In this document: positions 1 through 9,531 of the stretch, piece after piece
Layout: each line of letters starts with the position of its first letter
Numbering within the stretch: the first letter of the stretch is position 1
Assembly (NCBI RefSeq): GCF_018739885.1
Contig: NZ_JADOES010000001.1
Span: 1-64,000 of the forward strand
Direction: 5' to 3'
From: Leptothoe spongobia TAU-MAC 1115
GTDB lineage: Bacteria > Cyanobacteriota > Cyanobacteriia > Phormidesmidales > Phormidesmidaceae
Length of the DNA: 64,000 nt
Translations under genes and position numbers: made by a program
Notes under the pieces: generated by a model
Database searches by the model: none
What the model was told of the DNA's origin: nothing
What the model saw: only the letters and a program-made list of their open reading frames with translations

Positions 1-98
1 TGTTTTCTCAGAAATTGGGCTATTTTGGTTAATCTATATGTACTACTGTCTCATTTGAGACGGGTGCAAGATCTGAGTTATATAGAAATTCTCTGGTT

Positions 99-1091
99 GT
101 GCCTAACGTTAGTATTTGCATCCCTACTTACAATCGGGCAAACATTCTGCCCTATGCAGTGAATAGTGTCCTTAATCAGACCTACGGCGACTTTGAGCTG
201 ATTATCTGTGATGATGCTTCTCCTGATAACACCGCTGATGTGGTTGCCCAGTGGAATGATCCGCGTATTCGCTATATCCGTCAACCCCAAAATATCAAGC
301 GCAGTCGTAACATGCGATCCGGGTACGAAGCTGCCCAAGGAAAGTATTTCATCAAATTTGATGATGATGACGCGCTAACTCCCACCTTTTTAGAACGTAC
401 TGTTGCCATCATGGACAAGCAGCCAGGTGTGGATTTTGTTTGCACCGATCATTGGGTGATCAATGCCCACCATGAACGGGATGAAGCTGCCACAGTGGCT
501 AACTCAGCCAAATGGGGCAAAGATCGTTTGTCTGACGCTGCGATCGATGACTTACTCAAGGAAACCTTTGTCCATCAAAGCTTGCAGGTGGGTTCTACGC
601 TCTTTCGTAAAGCCTGTCTCAAGGAGGTGGACTTTATGCGTTTTGAGGCCGATGGTTGCGAAGATTTTGATTTATTGGTGCGTTTAGCTGCGGCTGGCAA
701 AACCGGGTATTTTATCCCTGAGCGTTTAATGGAATATCGATTTCACGGCGGTCAAACCAGTCTAAGACAAGATATTCATTTTCTGTCTGCTAAGATTTTT
801 TGTCTGGAGAGTTATCGATTTAACGAGCGTCCAGATTTAGAATCTATTCGTCACGCTAAACTCAACGGTCTAAAACAGGTGCTGGCAATGCGGTTAATCG
901 AAAAAGGTGAGTCTCAGCGGGGACGACAGCTAATTCAGGAATTAGCGGCTCAGGGGCCTTTATCGTCTAAAGCTAAATTGGGCCAGGCCTTATCTTATTT
1001 ACCCCTAGGTCTACGTCAATTAGCATTTCAAGGATTTCGCCAAATACGACCTCAGGACTACAGCGAACGTGTGCGTAATGCAGCGAGATAA
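99..1091 (+). CDS. family 2 glycosyltransferase
   Basis: Predicted GT-A fold glycosyltransferase of family 2 that would transfer a sugar from a nucleotide donor to a surface glycan or lipid acceptor; donor and acceptor cannot be read from sequence. The N-terminus opens directly with the family signature SICIPTYNRA, followed by ICDDASPDN near residue 40 and a metal-binding acidic run FDDDDALTP near residue 90; EDFDLLVRLAA near residue 187 carries the usual catalytic-base region. The start is GTG, chosen because the fold begins at once after it. The 330-residue length suits a single-domain soluble enzyme. The next gene overlaps its 3' end by 23 bases, so the two are probably co-transcribed. Confidence 0.88.
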   Translation: MPNVSICIPTYNRANILPYAVNSVLNQTYGDFELIICDDASPDNTADVVAQWNDPRIRYIRQPQNIKRSRNMRSGYEAAQGKYFIKFDDDDALTPTFLERTVAIMDKQPGVDFVCTDHWVINAHHERDEAATVANSAKWGKDRLSDAAIDDLLKETFVHQSLQVGSTLFRKACLKEVDFMRFEADGCEDFDLLVRLAAAGKTGYFIPERLMEYRFHGGQTSLRQDIHFLSAKIFCLESYRFNERPDLESIRHAKLNGLKQVLAMRLIEKGESQRGRQLIQELAAQGPLSSKAKLGQALSYLPLGLRQLAFQGFRQIRPQDYSERVRNAAR

Positions 1092-2043
1092 AAAACATAG
1101 AAAGCTATCTCTTTTTCTAGGGTTTGCCCTGGGGCTCACCCAATGTTCGACACCGCCAGTTATAGAGCTTGAGCCTATCGATGTGAGTCAGGCACCTGTG
1201 TCGCGACCTCAACTCACTGTAGAAAATTGGCCCGATGATGCCGCCGCTGTTGCCAATGTCCATATCGTGACGATTCCCCCGAACTATCCAATGGACGTAG
1301 CCGTGGATGAAGGGTTAAAAACGGTAGAAGAATTTGCAGTTGAGACTAAGGCTCTAGGAGTGCTCAATGGTGGTTTTTTTGATCCAAATAATGCTCAAAC
1401 CACTTCATTTATTACAGTTGATGGTTCTTTAGTTGCCGATCCTCGTGATAATTCAAGGCTACTAGACAACTCCGATCTGGCGGTTTATATGGAGCAGATT
1501 CTGAATCGTTCGGAGTTTCGCCGTTATGACTGTGGTGAAGCGATTCGTTACGACATTACGTTCCATCAGGGGCCTGTTCCCGATAATTGTGTGCTTCATT
1601 CTGCCCTGGGGGCAGGTCCCCAGCTTTTACCAGATGACTCATCCCAAGCAGAGGGGTTTACTGACTACGCTGACGGTACGCTTATCCGTGATGCCATTGG
1701 TAGCCAACAGCGCAATGCTCGTAGCACCATTGGGATTAAACAAGACGGCACTCTGGTGTGGGTGATGGTGGCACAGATCACCCCCTCTGGTGGGATGACC
1801 CTACCTGAACTATCTGCATTTATGGCTAGCTTGGGGATTCAAAAGGCCTTAAATTTGGATGGCGGGAGCTCATCATCACTCTATGCCTCATGGCCAGATA
1901 TAGGAGCGTCAGATATAGAAGATGGTGTCCAACCTCGGTCTTACTATGGGCGGTTGGATCAAATGGGTCAAACAATACAACGCCCTGTCAAGTCAGTCTT
2001 ATTGTTCTCTAGAGAGACCGGTGCACCCTTATCGACGGATTAG
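1069..2043 (+). CDS. phosphodiester glycosidase (NAGPA) family lipoprotein
   Basis: Secreted protein of the phosphodiester glycosidase family (NAGPA/DUF2233 fold), whose members cleave or bind phosphodiester-linked sugars in cell-wall glycans. Visible family motifs are LGVLNGGFFDP near residue 98, ALGAGPQLL near residue 180, RSTIGIKQDGTLVWV near residue 218 and LNLDGGSSSSLY near residue 260. The N-terminus has a hydrophobic stretch ending in LTQC, which looks like a lipobox, so it is probably an outer-facing lipoprotein. The GTG at the given start overlaps the glycosyltransferase; an ATG three codons later (1078) is equally possible. Coupling to the glycosyltransferase suggests a shared role in surface polysaccharide, which is inference. 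Confidence 0.82.
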   Translation: MCVMQRDKKHRKLSLFLGFALGLTQCSTPPVIELEPIDVSQAPVSRPQLTVENWPDDAAAVANVHIVTIPPNYPMDVAVDEGLKTVEEFAVETKALGVLNGGFFDPNNAQTTSFITVDGSLVADPRDNSRLLDNSDLAVYMEQILNRSEFRRYDCGEAIRYDITFHQGPVPDNCVLHSALGAGPQLLPDDSSQAEGFTDYADGTLIRDAIGSQQRNARSTIGIKQDGTLVWVMVAQITPSGGMTLPELSAFMASLGIQKALNLDGGSSSSLYASWPDIGASDIEDGVQPRSYYGRLDQMGQTIQRPVKSVLLFSRETGAPLSTD

Positions 2044-2513
2044 TCTCCAGAATAGACATCAGCATGTCGTAGGTAGCCTAGCTGGATAAGTATCCAGCAA
2101 ATCACACCGTATATGGTGCCTGCTGTAATCAGAATTTTATACCCAGGCTCAACGACAGTCTGCATGGCAGGCGGGGTGAGTATGACCCCTGCCAGTAGCG
2201 ATGTAGCTACTGACGTCAATATAAATGTAAATGAGCTAATAGCTTCTGGAGAACGTCGGGTTTTAGGCTGTTTTGAGCGTTTAACCTGTCTTACTAAGGT
2301 ACGAATATTGTCAAGAGCCATGCCTGCCCAAGGCCATAACTGCATTCCACTGATAAAAGCGATGGGAAACATCAGAAAACCGACAAGACCACTCAGATGA
2401 GAGTAAGGGGCGACTAGAGCGGTTAGATGAGTTCCGCCAAAGCTGCCGCCAAAGAGCAGTATGGCTGACGTGAAAAAATTGACAGTTGATTTTGGGGCTG
2501 GAGACGATGACAT
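2040..2513 (-). CDS. hypothetical four-helix membrane protein
   Basis: Protein of 157 residues that I do not recognise. It has about four hydrophobic segments: roughly residues 12-35, 40-60, 92-112 and 124-145, with a basic loop (VRQVKRSKQPKTRR) between the second and third that would face the cytoplasm. Its stop codon overlaps the end of the convergent phosphodiester glycosidase gene by a few bases. The start is an ATG followed by a short polar leader. It lies downstream of the M50-like gene on the same strand, separated by about 280 bases, so it may or may not share a transcript. No catalytic motif is visible. Confidence 0.6.
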   Translation of the reverse strand: MSSSPAPKSTVNFFTSAILLFGGSFGGTHLTALVAPYSHLSGLVGFLMFPIAFISGMQLWPWAGMALDNIRTLVRQVKRSKQPKTRRSPEAISSFTFILTSVATSLLAGVILTPPAMQTVVEPGYKILITAGTIYGVICWILIQLGYLRHADVYSGD

Positions 2514-2795
2514 GGGGCGGGCAAAAGTTGTTCTGTCTGTTACGTTTACAGCCCGATTGGATGAATGTACGGAAGGCCATCATGAACTTATGGATAAGTG
2601 TTCTTGACCTGTGTAGATCTACTCGCAGGGCGTTAACACGTCCCTCAAACGGATACTTAAAGAGCAACCCATAATTCACGTCAAGGGCTACCTTTGCCAG
2701 AAAGTTAAGCAATGAATTCTCAGAGGCCTAATTATTTTCTAGTCTTTGGTCTACCTTTAGCCAAATTTGTCTAACAGCTCAAAGCTTGGACCTGA
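2514..2795. other. intergenic, no feature recognised
   Basis: Gap between the M50-like gene and the small membrane protein, both on the minus strand. Open frames here have no protein-like composition. I see no convincing terminator or repeat. Confidence 0.5.
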
Positions 2796-4235
2796 TCAAA
2801 ATAAAATCCTACTGATGCTCTGCGGCATAGGCAGCACAATCAATACGAGAAGTGCCATTGCTAAAAGTCCCAGCATGTCACGTATGCCATCTAACTCACT
2901 CAAATCATCCAGGGCGGGATCGTCTCGACTAGGCATAAATACCAGGAGTAGCGCCCATAGCAAATATTCTGGCTGGATAAAAACCATGGCTGCGACTAAT
3001 ACACGGGCAATATTGCCAATGGCTGCGCCCCCCCAACGGCCATACATGGCATGGACAATGTGGCCCCCATCTAGTTGACCCACGGGCATAAGATTGAGTG
3101 CTGTTAGGACTAATCCTAAACAGCCTGCGATCGCAACTGAATGCAAGTAGATAGCCTGATCCATCTGTAAGCTATCTCCCAATGCCAGCTTACTTAGAAG
3201 GGTTAGTAAGATTGAACCCTTGGGATCTAAGGACTGAAAGTTAAACAGGCTAGATGCTTCGGTCAAGTCCACCACCTGGGAATGGGCCAGCCCCCAAATC
3301 ACAATGGGTAGGCTGACAATAAATCCGGCTAGGGGACCCGTTAAGCCCAGATCAAATAATGCCCGACGGTTGGGGGCAGGGGCTTTGATGCGCACAAACG
3401 CGCCTACGGTACCTAGAAAGTAAGGGACAGGAATAAAAAATGGAGCAGTTACCGCAATCTTATGGCGACGTGCGCTAGCGTAGTGGGCTAGTTCACGCAC
3501 CGCTAAAATCACCATGACCGCCAAACTATAGCCCAACCCTTTAACCAGCAGCCTTGGCTGAGAAAGCAGTTCTGGAATTGATAATTCTCCGACCAGGAGC
3601 AATCCTGCCAGGGTAGTAGTGCCCAAGGTCAATATAAATAGCACCAGAGATAATAACCAACCACTATTCTCGGAAGACTTTGGCTGACGCTTATTAGGGA
3701 CCAGGGTAAAAACAGGGTGTCCATTACGTTCTTCCTGTAAGACCACCAAAAACTGTTCACCAAATTGTGATCTCACATTCTGCTGTACAGTACTATGCGC
3801 AACGGCTGGTGTTGCTTTGAGCCGTCCTCGGCAAACCATCATCTGTTGACGACGTTCAATCTTTTGCAAAAAGTACACGGACCAAGGGAAACATGCCCGC
3901 AAACGCTCTTCCTCTTCCCGCTTGATCAACATCGGCGGCGGTTGAGACGGACGCGCTCTAGGAAGAGGCACGGTGGGCATCTCGTCTTGGGGGCGTCGTC
4001 CCAATAGTACTACCCACGTATAAACCAAGGGACAGATAACGAACAATGACAATATCAAAAGATTGGGCGGAGCATAGCGACCATATTTTAGGACCCATGC
4101 CGTTAACGCCAAAATTGGCGTCATAATAATCAGCCACAACAGCCAGACAGGCGAGCGCGTCATTGTCGCTACACCGCGACGAATGACCCAGTAAGTCAAA
4201 ATTCCCAGTAAAATCGATAACAATACAAATGTCAT
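2796..4235 (-). CDS. site-2 protease (M50) family membrane protein, altered zinc motif
   Basis: Polytopic membrane protein of the cyanobacterial/plastid EGY-like branch of site-2 proteases, 479 residues from the ATG at 4235 (a TTG five codons upstream is less likely). Two N-terminal helices precede a soluble region with a charged patch near residue 100, then the core: an altered active-site helix AVRELAHYA near residue 247, PFFIPVPYFLGTVGAF near residue 265, and NLMPVGQLDGGH near residue 385, which supplies the usual aspartate. The canonical HExxH reads RELAH, so the first zinc-ligand histidine is an arginine. EGY3 of plants is a known example of a member without the zinc motif. Proteolytic activity is therefore doubtful; a scaffold role is possible. 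Confidence 0.8.
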   Translation of the reverse strand: MTFVLLSILLGILTYWVIRRGVATMTRSPVWLLWLIIMTPILALTAWVLKYGRYAPPNLLILSLFVICPLVYTWVVLLGRRPQDEMPTVPLPRARPSQPPPMLIKREEEERLRACFPWSVYFLQKIERRQQMMVCRGRLKATPAVAHSTVQQNVRSQFGEQFLVVLQEERNGHPVFTLVPNKRQPKSSENSGWLLSLVLFILTLGTTTLAGLLLVGELSIPELLSQPRLLVKGLGYSLAVMVILAVRELAHYASARRHKIAVTAPFFIPVPYFLGTVGAFVRIKAPAPNRRALFDLGLTGPLAGFIVSLPIVIWGLAHSQVVDLTEASSLFNFQSLDPKGSILLTLLSKLALGDSLQMDQAIYLHSVAIAGCLGLVLTALNLMPVGQLDGGHIVHAMYGRWGGAAIGNIARVLVAAMVFIQPEYLLWALLLVFMPSRDDPALDDLSELDGIRDMLGLLAMALLVLIVLPMPQSISRILF

Positions 4236-4312
4236 AAACCCGCAATGCAACCCCTGCTAGGGCCCTGATTTAAGATACCAGGTGGGCCAGAGGGTTAGAG
4301 GCAATTGCATCT

Positions 4313-5059
4313 TTGGAGATATTGGTGTCTACTTCAAACCCAGGCAGTAAACCTGCTATTAACGAAACCACTCGAACGACCATAAAATTACCCCAACCGA
4401 TATTTGATGCCAACTCAAGGATCCATGCATTTCCACCGAATCGTGAAACGTTGGGTGGGACAGCTTATTTCATAGAGGTCTTATCAGATGGTGGTTTAAG
4501 CAGCAATATTTTAGTTGATTGTCCTGCTTGGAATGATACTAATGTAGACTTTCTGATTCAGCAGGGCGGCGTGGAATGGCTGGTCATCACCCACCGTGGT
4601 GGCAGTAGCCGTGTCCGTGACTGGCAATCAAAATTGGGCTGTGAGGTAGTTCTCCAAGAGCAAGAGGCGTATCTGCTACCCCAAGTTGATACCAACCCGT
4701 TTCACCGGGAGCGAACGCTCACACCTCAGCATCGACTACTGTGGACGCCTGGGCATTCTCCTGGCTCGATTTGTCTCTATAGTGCCATTCATAGTGGCAT
4801 CCTTTTTACGGGGCGTCATATCCTACCTACTCGTCAGGGAGGTGCTACACCTTTACGGGTTTCTAAAACTTTTCACTGGCCCCGACAGCTCCAGCATATC
4901 CAGCGTTTATTAGATGAATTCACCCCCCAAACCCTAAGCTATATATGCCCAGGTGCTAATACTGGTTTTCTCCGAGGCAAACGATACATTGAGCAGGCTT
5001 ATGACAAGCTGGCGAGTCTAGACCTCCAGGAACTGTCCAAGAGCCAAGCGCTGCTTTAG
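4313..5059 (+). CDS. metallo-beta-lactamase-fold protein with degenerate metal site
   Basis: A 248-residue protein of the metallo-beta-lactamase fold. The late motif TPGHSPGSICLY near residue 145 and GILFTGRH near residue 160 match the fold, and the first strand pair (GGTAYFIEV, ILVDCPAW) is where expected. The signature HxHxDH is replaced by THRGGSSRV near residue 92 and the usual GD by GRH, so most metal ligands are missing. No ATG exists near the start; TTG at 4313, TTG at 4322 and GTG at 4325 are the choices, and the first is shown. From memory this THRGG form is a recurrent cyanobacterial variant, which would make it a conserved non-canonical family rather than a decayed gene. Substrate unknown. 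Confidence 0.75.
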   Translation: MEILVSTSNPGSKPAINETTRTTIKLPQPIFDANSRIHAFPPNRETLGGTAYFIEVLSDGGLSSNILVDCPAWNDTNVDFLIQQGGVEWLVITHRGGSSRVRDWQSKLGCEVVLQEQEAYLLPQVDTNPFHRERTLTPQHRLLWTPGHSPGSICLYSAIHSGILFTGRHILPTRQGGATPLRVSKTFHWPRQLQHIQRLLDEFTPQTLSYICPGANTGFLRGKRYIEQAYDKLASLDLQELSKSQALL

Positions 5060-5076
5060 AGGGAAGGAGTTGAGAA

Positions 5077-6363
5077 CTAAAGACTACTACTCACGCTATC
5101 CTCAGGCATCGGGTTAAACGTCTTCAAGATTTCACCCACTGGCAGATCAGCTGGATGCAATAACCAAGTCTGATGACAGGGTTGAAGTAGGGTCTCAACT
5201 AAGGGCGATAGCTGACTAATGGGTACTAGCCCCTCACGGGTTTTGAGCTTAATACCTCGTTGGTAGAGGGTATAGCCCCGGTTACGAATATGACGTAAGC
5301 CCACGTAAATTTCAGTCTCTGGGACAAGACCATAGGCTTGACACCTCGTTGCTGAGAGGATGTCCGTTTGCTGCTTATAAGTGTAATGACTAATGTCTGT
5401 AGCCTTCAGGAGGCGACGATTGACAAAGCGCTGACATAGGTCTGCAAGCAGCGGATCACTATGATTTTGCCACTGCTGGAGATGATAGTGCAGCACATAG
5501 TCATCCTGAGCCAAGTATTGTCCCAAAGGGAGGTCATCGACCTTGTTACTCAACCAGCTGGTCATGGTGGTGTCAGCCTCTAGAGTCCCTGCTGCGAGGA
5601 GCTTTCTTGCTCGCTTGATAGCCTGCTCCAAAACCCAGGTCGCGACTAGATTTTTGGGGTGATTATAAATGTGAGCGTACATAAAGTAGCGCACCACTAG
5701 GTAATGCTCAATGGCACCCAGGCCTTTCTTGGCGACGATTAGCTGCTGACTGGCTGGATCATAGTCCAGGGCCAAGATGATGCGGTCAAGATCCAGCTGA
5801 CCATAGGAGGCTCCTGTAAAGTAGCTGTCGCGCATGAGATAGTCAATGCGATCGCAATCCAATTGACTCGATACCAATTGCCAAACGCAAGGCACCGGAT
5901 GTTCATGCTTATAAATTTGCTCAATCTCAAGCCGTAGGCCTCTAGAAAAAGTATCCAAAAGCCCACGCACTTCAGGAGATAGTTCCAGAATACGCAGCGT
6001 CCAATACTCGTGATGACCACCAAATATCTCCTCAGCAGTATGGCTAAAGGGACCGTGCCCCACATCGTGCAGCAGAGCTGCGCACAGAACGGCTCCCCGA
6101 TACTTACCCAGCATGGGATAAATAGCCGCCAAACGATCAAACGCCCGTCGAGCAATGGCCATTACCCCCAAAGAATGGGTAAACCGAGAACTTTCTGCAC
6201 CATGGAACGTTATATTCGCTGTCCCCAGTTGACGAATACGCCGTAGCCGCTGAAAAACCGACGTATCAATGAGCTCAATCAGCAGTGCCTCAACTGGATC
6301 AGCACTATCTAGGGTGATAGCGCCATGGAGAGGATCATGATACGTACGAGTTTTAGGCGACAC
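5077..6363 (-). CDS. HD-domain phosphohydrolase, dGTPase-like
   Basis: HD superfamily metal-dependent phosphohydrolase, related to the dNTP triphosphohydrolase-like YwfO group. Metal ligands are visible in order: H in FTHSLGVMAIA near residue 60, HD in ALLHDVGHGPFSH near residue 98, and D in CDRIDYLMRDS near residue 170. The 428-residue length fits the group. Start is GTG, giving the typical opening TYHDPLHGAI. The gene begins 3 bases beyond the ctpA stop codon on the same strand, so it is almost certainly translated from the ctpA transcript. Substrate is unproven; dNTPs or related nucleotides are likely from the family. Confidence 0.85.
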   Translation of the reverse strand: MSPKTRTYHDPLHGAITLDSADPVEALLIELIDTSVFQRLRRIRQLGTANITFHGAESSRFTHSLGVMAIARRAFDRLAAIYPMLGKYRGAVLCAALLHDVGHGPFSHTAEEIFGGHHEYWTLRILELSPEVRGLLDTFSRGLRLEIEQIYKHEHPVPCVWQLVSSQLDCDRIDYLMRDSYFTGASYGQLDLDRIILALDYDPASQQLIVAKKGLGAIEHYLVVRYFMYAHIYNHPKNLVATWVLEQAIKRARKLLAAGTLEADTTMTSWLSNKVDDLPLGQYLAQDDYVLHYHLQQWQNHSDPLLADLCQRFVNRRLLKATDISHYTYKQQTDILSATRCQAYGLVPETEIYVGLRHIRNRGYTLYQRGIKLKTREGLVPISQLSPLVETLLQPCHQTWLLHPADLPVGEILKTFNPMPEDSVSSSL

Positions 6364-6366
6364 AGC

Positions 6367-7614
6367 TTATGTCATCGACGGCATTAAGGCTTTCATCAAC
6401 ATCTGAACCGCCGCCTGATATTGACTATCCTCACTGGTAGCAAACTGCTCACGGGTCAGGGGTTCAGTGGCTATAGTTTGATCTGGAGTGATCCCCAACT
6501 TATGGATATCGTTATGGTTAGGAGTTTCATACTTAGCAACGGTTACAGCTAGACCTGAGCCATGGGGCAGATCAAACAAAGATTGAATCAGTCCTTTGCC
6601 AAAGGTCGTTTCTCCTACTAGTTGGGCTCGTTTATTTTCTTGGAGAGCCCCGGCTAAAATTTCACTGGCGCTGGCAGTGCCTCCATTGACCAGAAGTATT
6701 AAAGGATCTTGTGTCAAGGCTTCAGGCCCAGCTTCAAAGCTTTCCAATATCCCTTGACGATTGACCGTATAGACAATGGTGCCCTCATCCAACCAGAGTC
6801 TGGCAATTTCAATCCCTGCTTGCAATAAACCGCCTGGATTGTTACGCAAATCCAAAATATAACCTGCCGCGCCTTGCTGCTCTAGCTTGGTCAGTGCTGC
6901 TCGAATATCCTCAACAGCATTGCCATTGAACTGGCCCAAACGAATGTAACCAATCTTTTGAGTGTCTTCAGAACGCAATTCTGAAAACACTGGATTAAGG
7001 TTAATGCGTTCACGGGTGAGGTTTACTTCAAACAACTCAGTCCCTTCTCGCTCTATTCCCAAAGTCACAATGGTTCCTGCTGGGCCTCTCATTCTGGCCG
7101 CCGCCTCATCCAATGAAAAGGATCCTGTTGGAACACCATTGATAGCGACAATCTCATCCCTAGGTGATAGCCCTGCCCGTTCTGCTGGAGAACCAACAAT
7201 GGGAGCAATTACGCGTAAATGCTGATTATCGTCATCCTTAGCAATTTGCAACCCTACTCCCAAAAGTTCTCCAGACGTATTGGTTTGTAGACTTTGATAC
7301 TGCTCCGGCGGCAAAAAGCGTGTGTAAGGGTCATCCAGCTTTTGCAGCATTGCTTGAGCCGCTTGATAAGCATCTTCCCAAGTGTTTAACGAACGTTTAA
7401 GTACTTTTTCGCGAGTAAACCACCAGTTCTGATGATTAAAGGTCTCATCCAAATAGGCCCGATTCACAATGCGCCAAACTTCCATCACCAGCTTTTGCTG
7501 TTCTGTAAAAGCAAAAGCTGGCAGATTGGCACACCCAAAACTTAGAACTGTCGCGATACATATCGCGCAGATACCCCTTACAAGAACTACGCGTAGCAGC
7601 CCAGTTTTTCTCAT
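6367..7614 (-). CDS. ctpA: carboxyl-terminal processing protease, CtpA type
   Basis: S41 family C-terminal processing peptidase. Cyanobacterial CtpA trims the C-terminal extension of the photosystem II D1 precursor in the lumen, a step needed before manganese-cluster assembly. A signal peptide spans roughly residues 1-36 (hydrophobic, then PAFA). The PDZ domain lies around residues 110-200 (GELLGVGLQI, AGLSPRDEIVAINGV), and the catalytic Ser is in NGGTASASEI near residue 313 with the Lys in GETTFGKGL near residue 338. The 415-residue length is usual. Cyanobacteria have up to three Ctp paralogues, so the A assignment over B or C is likely but not certain. It is divergent from petB with 404 bases between. 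Confidence 0.85.
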   Translation of the reverse strand: MRKTGLLRVVLVRGICAICIATVLSFGCANLPAFAFTEQQKLVMEVWRIVNRAYLDETFNHQNWWFTREKVLKRSLNTWEDAYQAAQAMLQKLDDPYTRFLPPEQYQSLQTNTSGELLGVGLQIAKDDDNQHLRVIAPIVGSPAERAGLSPRDEIVAINGVPTGSFSLDEAAARMRGPAGTIVTLGIEREGTELFEVNLTRERINLNPVFSELRSEDTQKIGYIRLGQFNGNAVEDIRAALTKLEQQGAAGYILDLRNNPGGLLQAGIEIARLWLDEGTIVYTVNRQGILESFEAGPEALTQDPLILLVNGGTASASEILAGALQENKRAQLVGETTFGKGLIQSLFDLPHGSGLAVTVAKYETPNHNDIHKLGITPDQTIATEPLTREQFATSEDSQYQAAVQMLMKALMPSMT

Positions 7615-8018
7615 TCTTCGCTATAGCTCAAAAACACCGCTACTTAACTAAAAAGGCAATCCTGTCGTTAAGAGCTATCAGGACATCTGTCATCGTCCCT
7701 TTTAGTCAGAATAGCGGCTTCCTCAGAATACTGTGATCCTTTCTACACTTGCGATCGTAATTCATAGACGCCTTAGTCTATCGATACAAAATTAATTTTT
7801 GCAAACTTTTCTCAGTCATGTAATTTGATCGTCTAGGTTGCCATTTGTCTATGTTCAAACTACTTAAAAATCTTGGCAATGACCTATTCTCTGGGTGATT
7901 AAGCTATTTTCGCTACAGCTTTAACAGGGTAGAGAAGTTTGAAAATAGGCAGTTTCTAAAGGGTGGTTGTGTTACATTTTTTAGTAACGGCATAGATCTA
8001 TTTTTATATCCGCGCTTC
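7615..8018. promoter_or_regulatory. divergent promoter region, ctpA / petB
   Basis: A 404-base AT-rich spacer between the divergent ctpA and petB genes, so promoters for both must lie here. No gene-like frame is present. A short imperfect dyad, GTTAC ... GTAAC, sits about 40 bases before petB. I cannot place -10 or -35 boxes with confidence. Confidence 0.5.
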
Positions 8019-8687
8019 ATGTTTACTAAGCAAGTCACCGACTCTAAAGCCTACCAATGGTTTAATGAGCGTCTTGAGATTCAGGCACTCGCCGACGATA
8101 TTTCCAGTAAGTATGTGCCTCCCCATGTCAATATCTTCTATTGCCTTGGCGGTATTACTCTGGTCTGCTTCATTATCCAGTTTGCAACTGGTTTTGCTAT
8201 GACCTTCTACTACAAGCCAACTGTAGTGGAGGCTTTCAGCTCAGTTCAGTACCTGATGACTGATGTTAGCTTTGGTTGGCTAATTCGCTCCATCCATCGT
8301 TGGTCTGCCAGCATGATGGTGCTGATGATGATTTTGCATGTTTTCCGTGTTTATCTCACAGGCGGCTTCAAGAAGCCCCGCGAGCTGACTTGGGTGACTG
8401 GCGTCATTATGGCCACTATCACAGTTTCCTTTGGTGTTACTGGTTATTCCTTACCTTGGGATCAGGTTGGTTATTGGGCTGTAAAGATTGTATCTGGTGT
8501 GCCCAGTGCAATTCCTGTTGTAGGCGGTTTAATGGTTGAGTTTATTCGCGGTGGAGAAAGCGTTGGTCAGGCTACTCTGACTCGCTTTTACAGTCTGCAC
8601 ACATTCGTTTTGCCCTGGCTGATGGCTGTGTTTATGCTGACTCACTTCTTGATGATTCGTAAGCAAGGTATTTCCGGCCCTTTGTAA
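8019..8687 (+). CDS. petB: cytochrome b6
   Basis: Cytochrome b6 of the b6f complex in the thylakoid membrane, carrying the haems of the quinol-oxidising and quinone-reducing sites of photosynthetic and respiratory electron flow. The 222 residues align by eye with the usual length. Haem-ligand histidines lie in [22 protein letters not shown] (second helix, residues about 85-107) and in SLHTFVLPW / [17 protein letters not shown] at the end. The PWDQVGYWA motif near residue 145 is typical. It is followed after 171 bases by petD, the standard cyanobacterial operon. Confidence 0.98.
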   Translation: MFTKQVTDSKAYQWFNERLEIQALADDISSKYVPPHVNIFYCLGGITLVCFIIQFATGFAMTFYYKPTVVEAFSSVQYLMTDVSFGWLIRSIHRWSASMMVLMMILHVFRVYLTGGFKKPRELTWVTGVIMATITVSFGVTGYSLPWDQVGYWAVKIVSGVPSAIPVVGGLMVEFIRGGESVGQATLTRFYSLHTFVLPWLMAVFMLTHFLMIRKQGISGPL

Positions 8688-8858
8688 GGATTTGAACCAG
8701 CTTGGCCCTGAGCCTTATCTTCAGTTTGCATCAGCTTTGATAGCTTTTAAATGTTTTAGTTGATTGCTGATTGTATATTCAATCTTTGTTTCAGGGTTAA
8801 GCTGTCTTTACCAGGTCGCGCATTCTGTTTAGAGGTAAATTAGGAGACGATTTGAGCT

Positions 8859-9341
8859 ATGGCAACGATTAAGAAGCCTGACCTCAGTGATCCTCAACTT
8901 AGAGAGAAACTGAAGCAGGGCATGGGGCATAACTATTATGGTGAGCCCGCTTGGCCTAACGATTTGCTGTATATCTTCCCTGTGGTAATTCTGGGTAGTA
9001 TTGCATGCTGTGTGGCACTGGCTGTGTTAGATCCTGCGGTTATAGGTGAGCCCGCTAATCCTTTTGCGACACCTCTTGAGATTCTTCCTGAATGGTATCT
9101 GTACCCTGCATTCCAAATTCTTCGGATTGTACCTAACAAGCTCTTGGGTATTGCTTTGCAAACTGCAATTCCTCTTGGTTTGATGCTAGTTCCCTTCATC
9201 GAGAGTGTTAACAAGTTTCAGAATCCATTCCGCCGCCCAGTGGCAACAGCTGTATTTCTATTCGGTACCTTGACTACTCTTTGGTTGGGTATTGGTGCAG
9301 CTCTTCCTATCGATAAGGCTTTGACTTTAGGCCTGTTCTAG
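8859..9341 (+). CDS. petD: cytochrome b6f complex subunit IV
   Basis: Subunit IV of cytochrome b6f, homologous to the C-terminal part of mitochondrial cytochrome b. It is a 160-residue protein with three helices. Diagnostic features are [18 protein letters not shown] at the N-terminus and the [13 protein letters not shown] motif near residue 78, containing the PEWY residues of the quinol-oxidation site. A good Shine-Dalgarno (TAGGAG) precedes the ATG. It is transcribed with petB. Confidence 0.98.
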   Translation: MATIKKPDLSDPQLREKLKQGMGHNYYGEPAWPNDLLYIFPVVILGSIACCVALAVLDPAVIGEPANPFATPLEILPEWYLYPAFQILRIVPNKLLGIALQTAIPLGLMLVPFIESVNKFQNPFRRPVATAVFLFGTLTTLWLGIGAALPIDKALTLGLF

Positions 9342-9377
9342 AAATTGACTTTTCTTTCGCAGCAGGTTACTAGCATT

Positions 9378-9426
9378 AGCTTCTTGAATGTTCGCTGTAT
9401 GTATGCGAATTTTCAAGAAGCTTTTT
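9378..9426 (+). terminator. rho-independent terminator after petBD
   Basis: Inverted repeat AGCTTCTTGAA / TTCAAGAAGCT (9378-9388 and 9412-9422), an 11-bp perfect stem, followed by a run of five T. It lies 37 bases after the petD stop and closes the petBD transcript. Confidence 0.85.
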
Positions 9427-9531
9427 AATGTGTCAAGATACGGCTAAGACACCTACCCATTTAGAGGCATCTATCGATTTTTCAGTTGTTTTCGGGCAAA
9501 CTATTGGTGCGAACGTGCCGGTTAGTCGGAC

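Noticed and set aside
2311-2712. 133-codon frame on the minus strand
   Set aside because: It overlaps the 157-residue membrane-protein gene in another frame and has random-looking composition.
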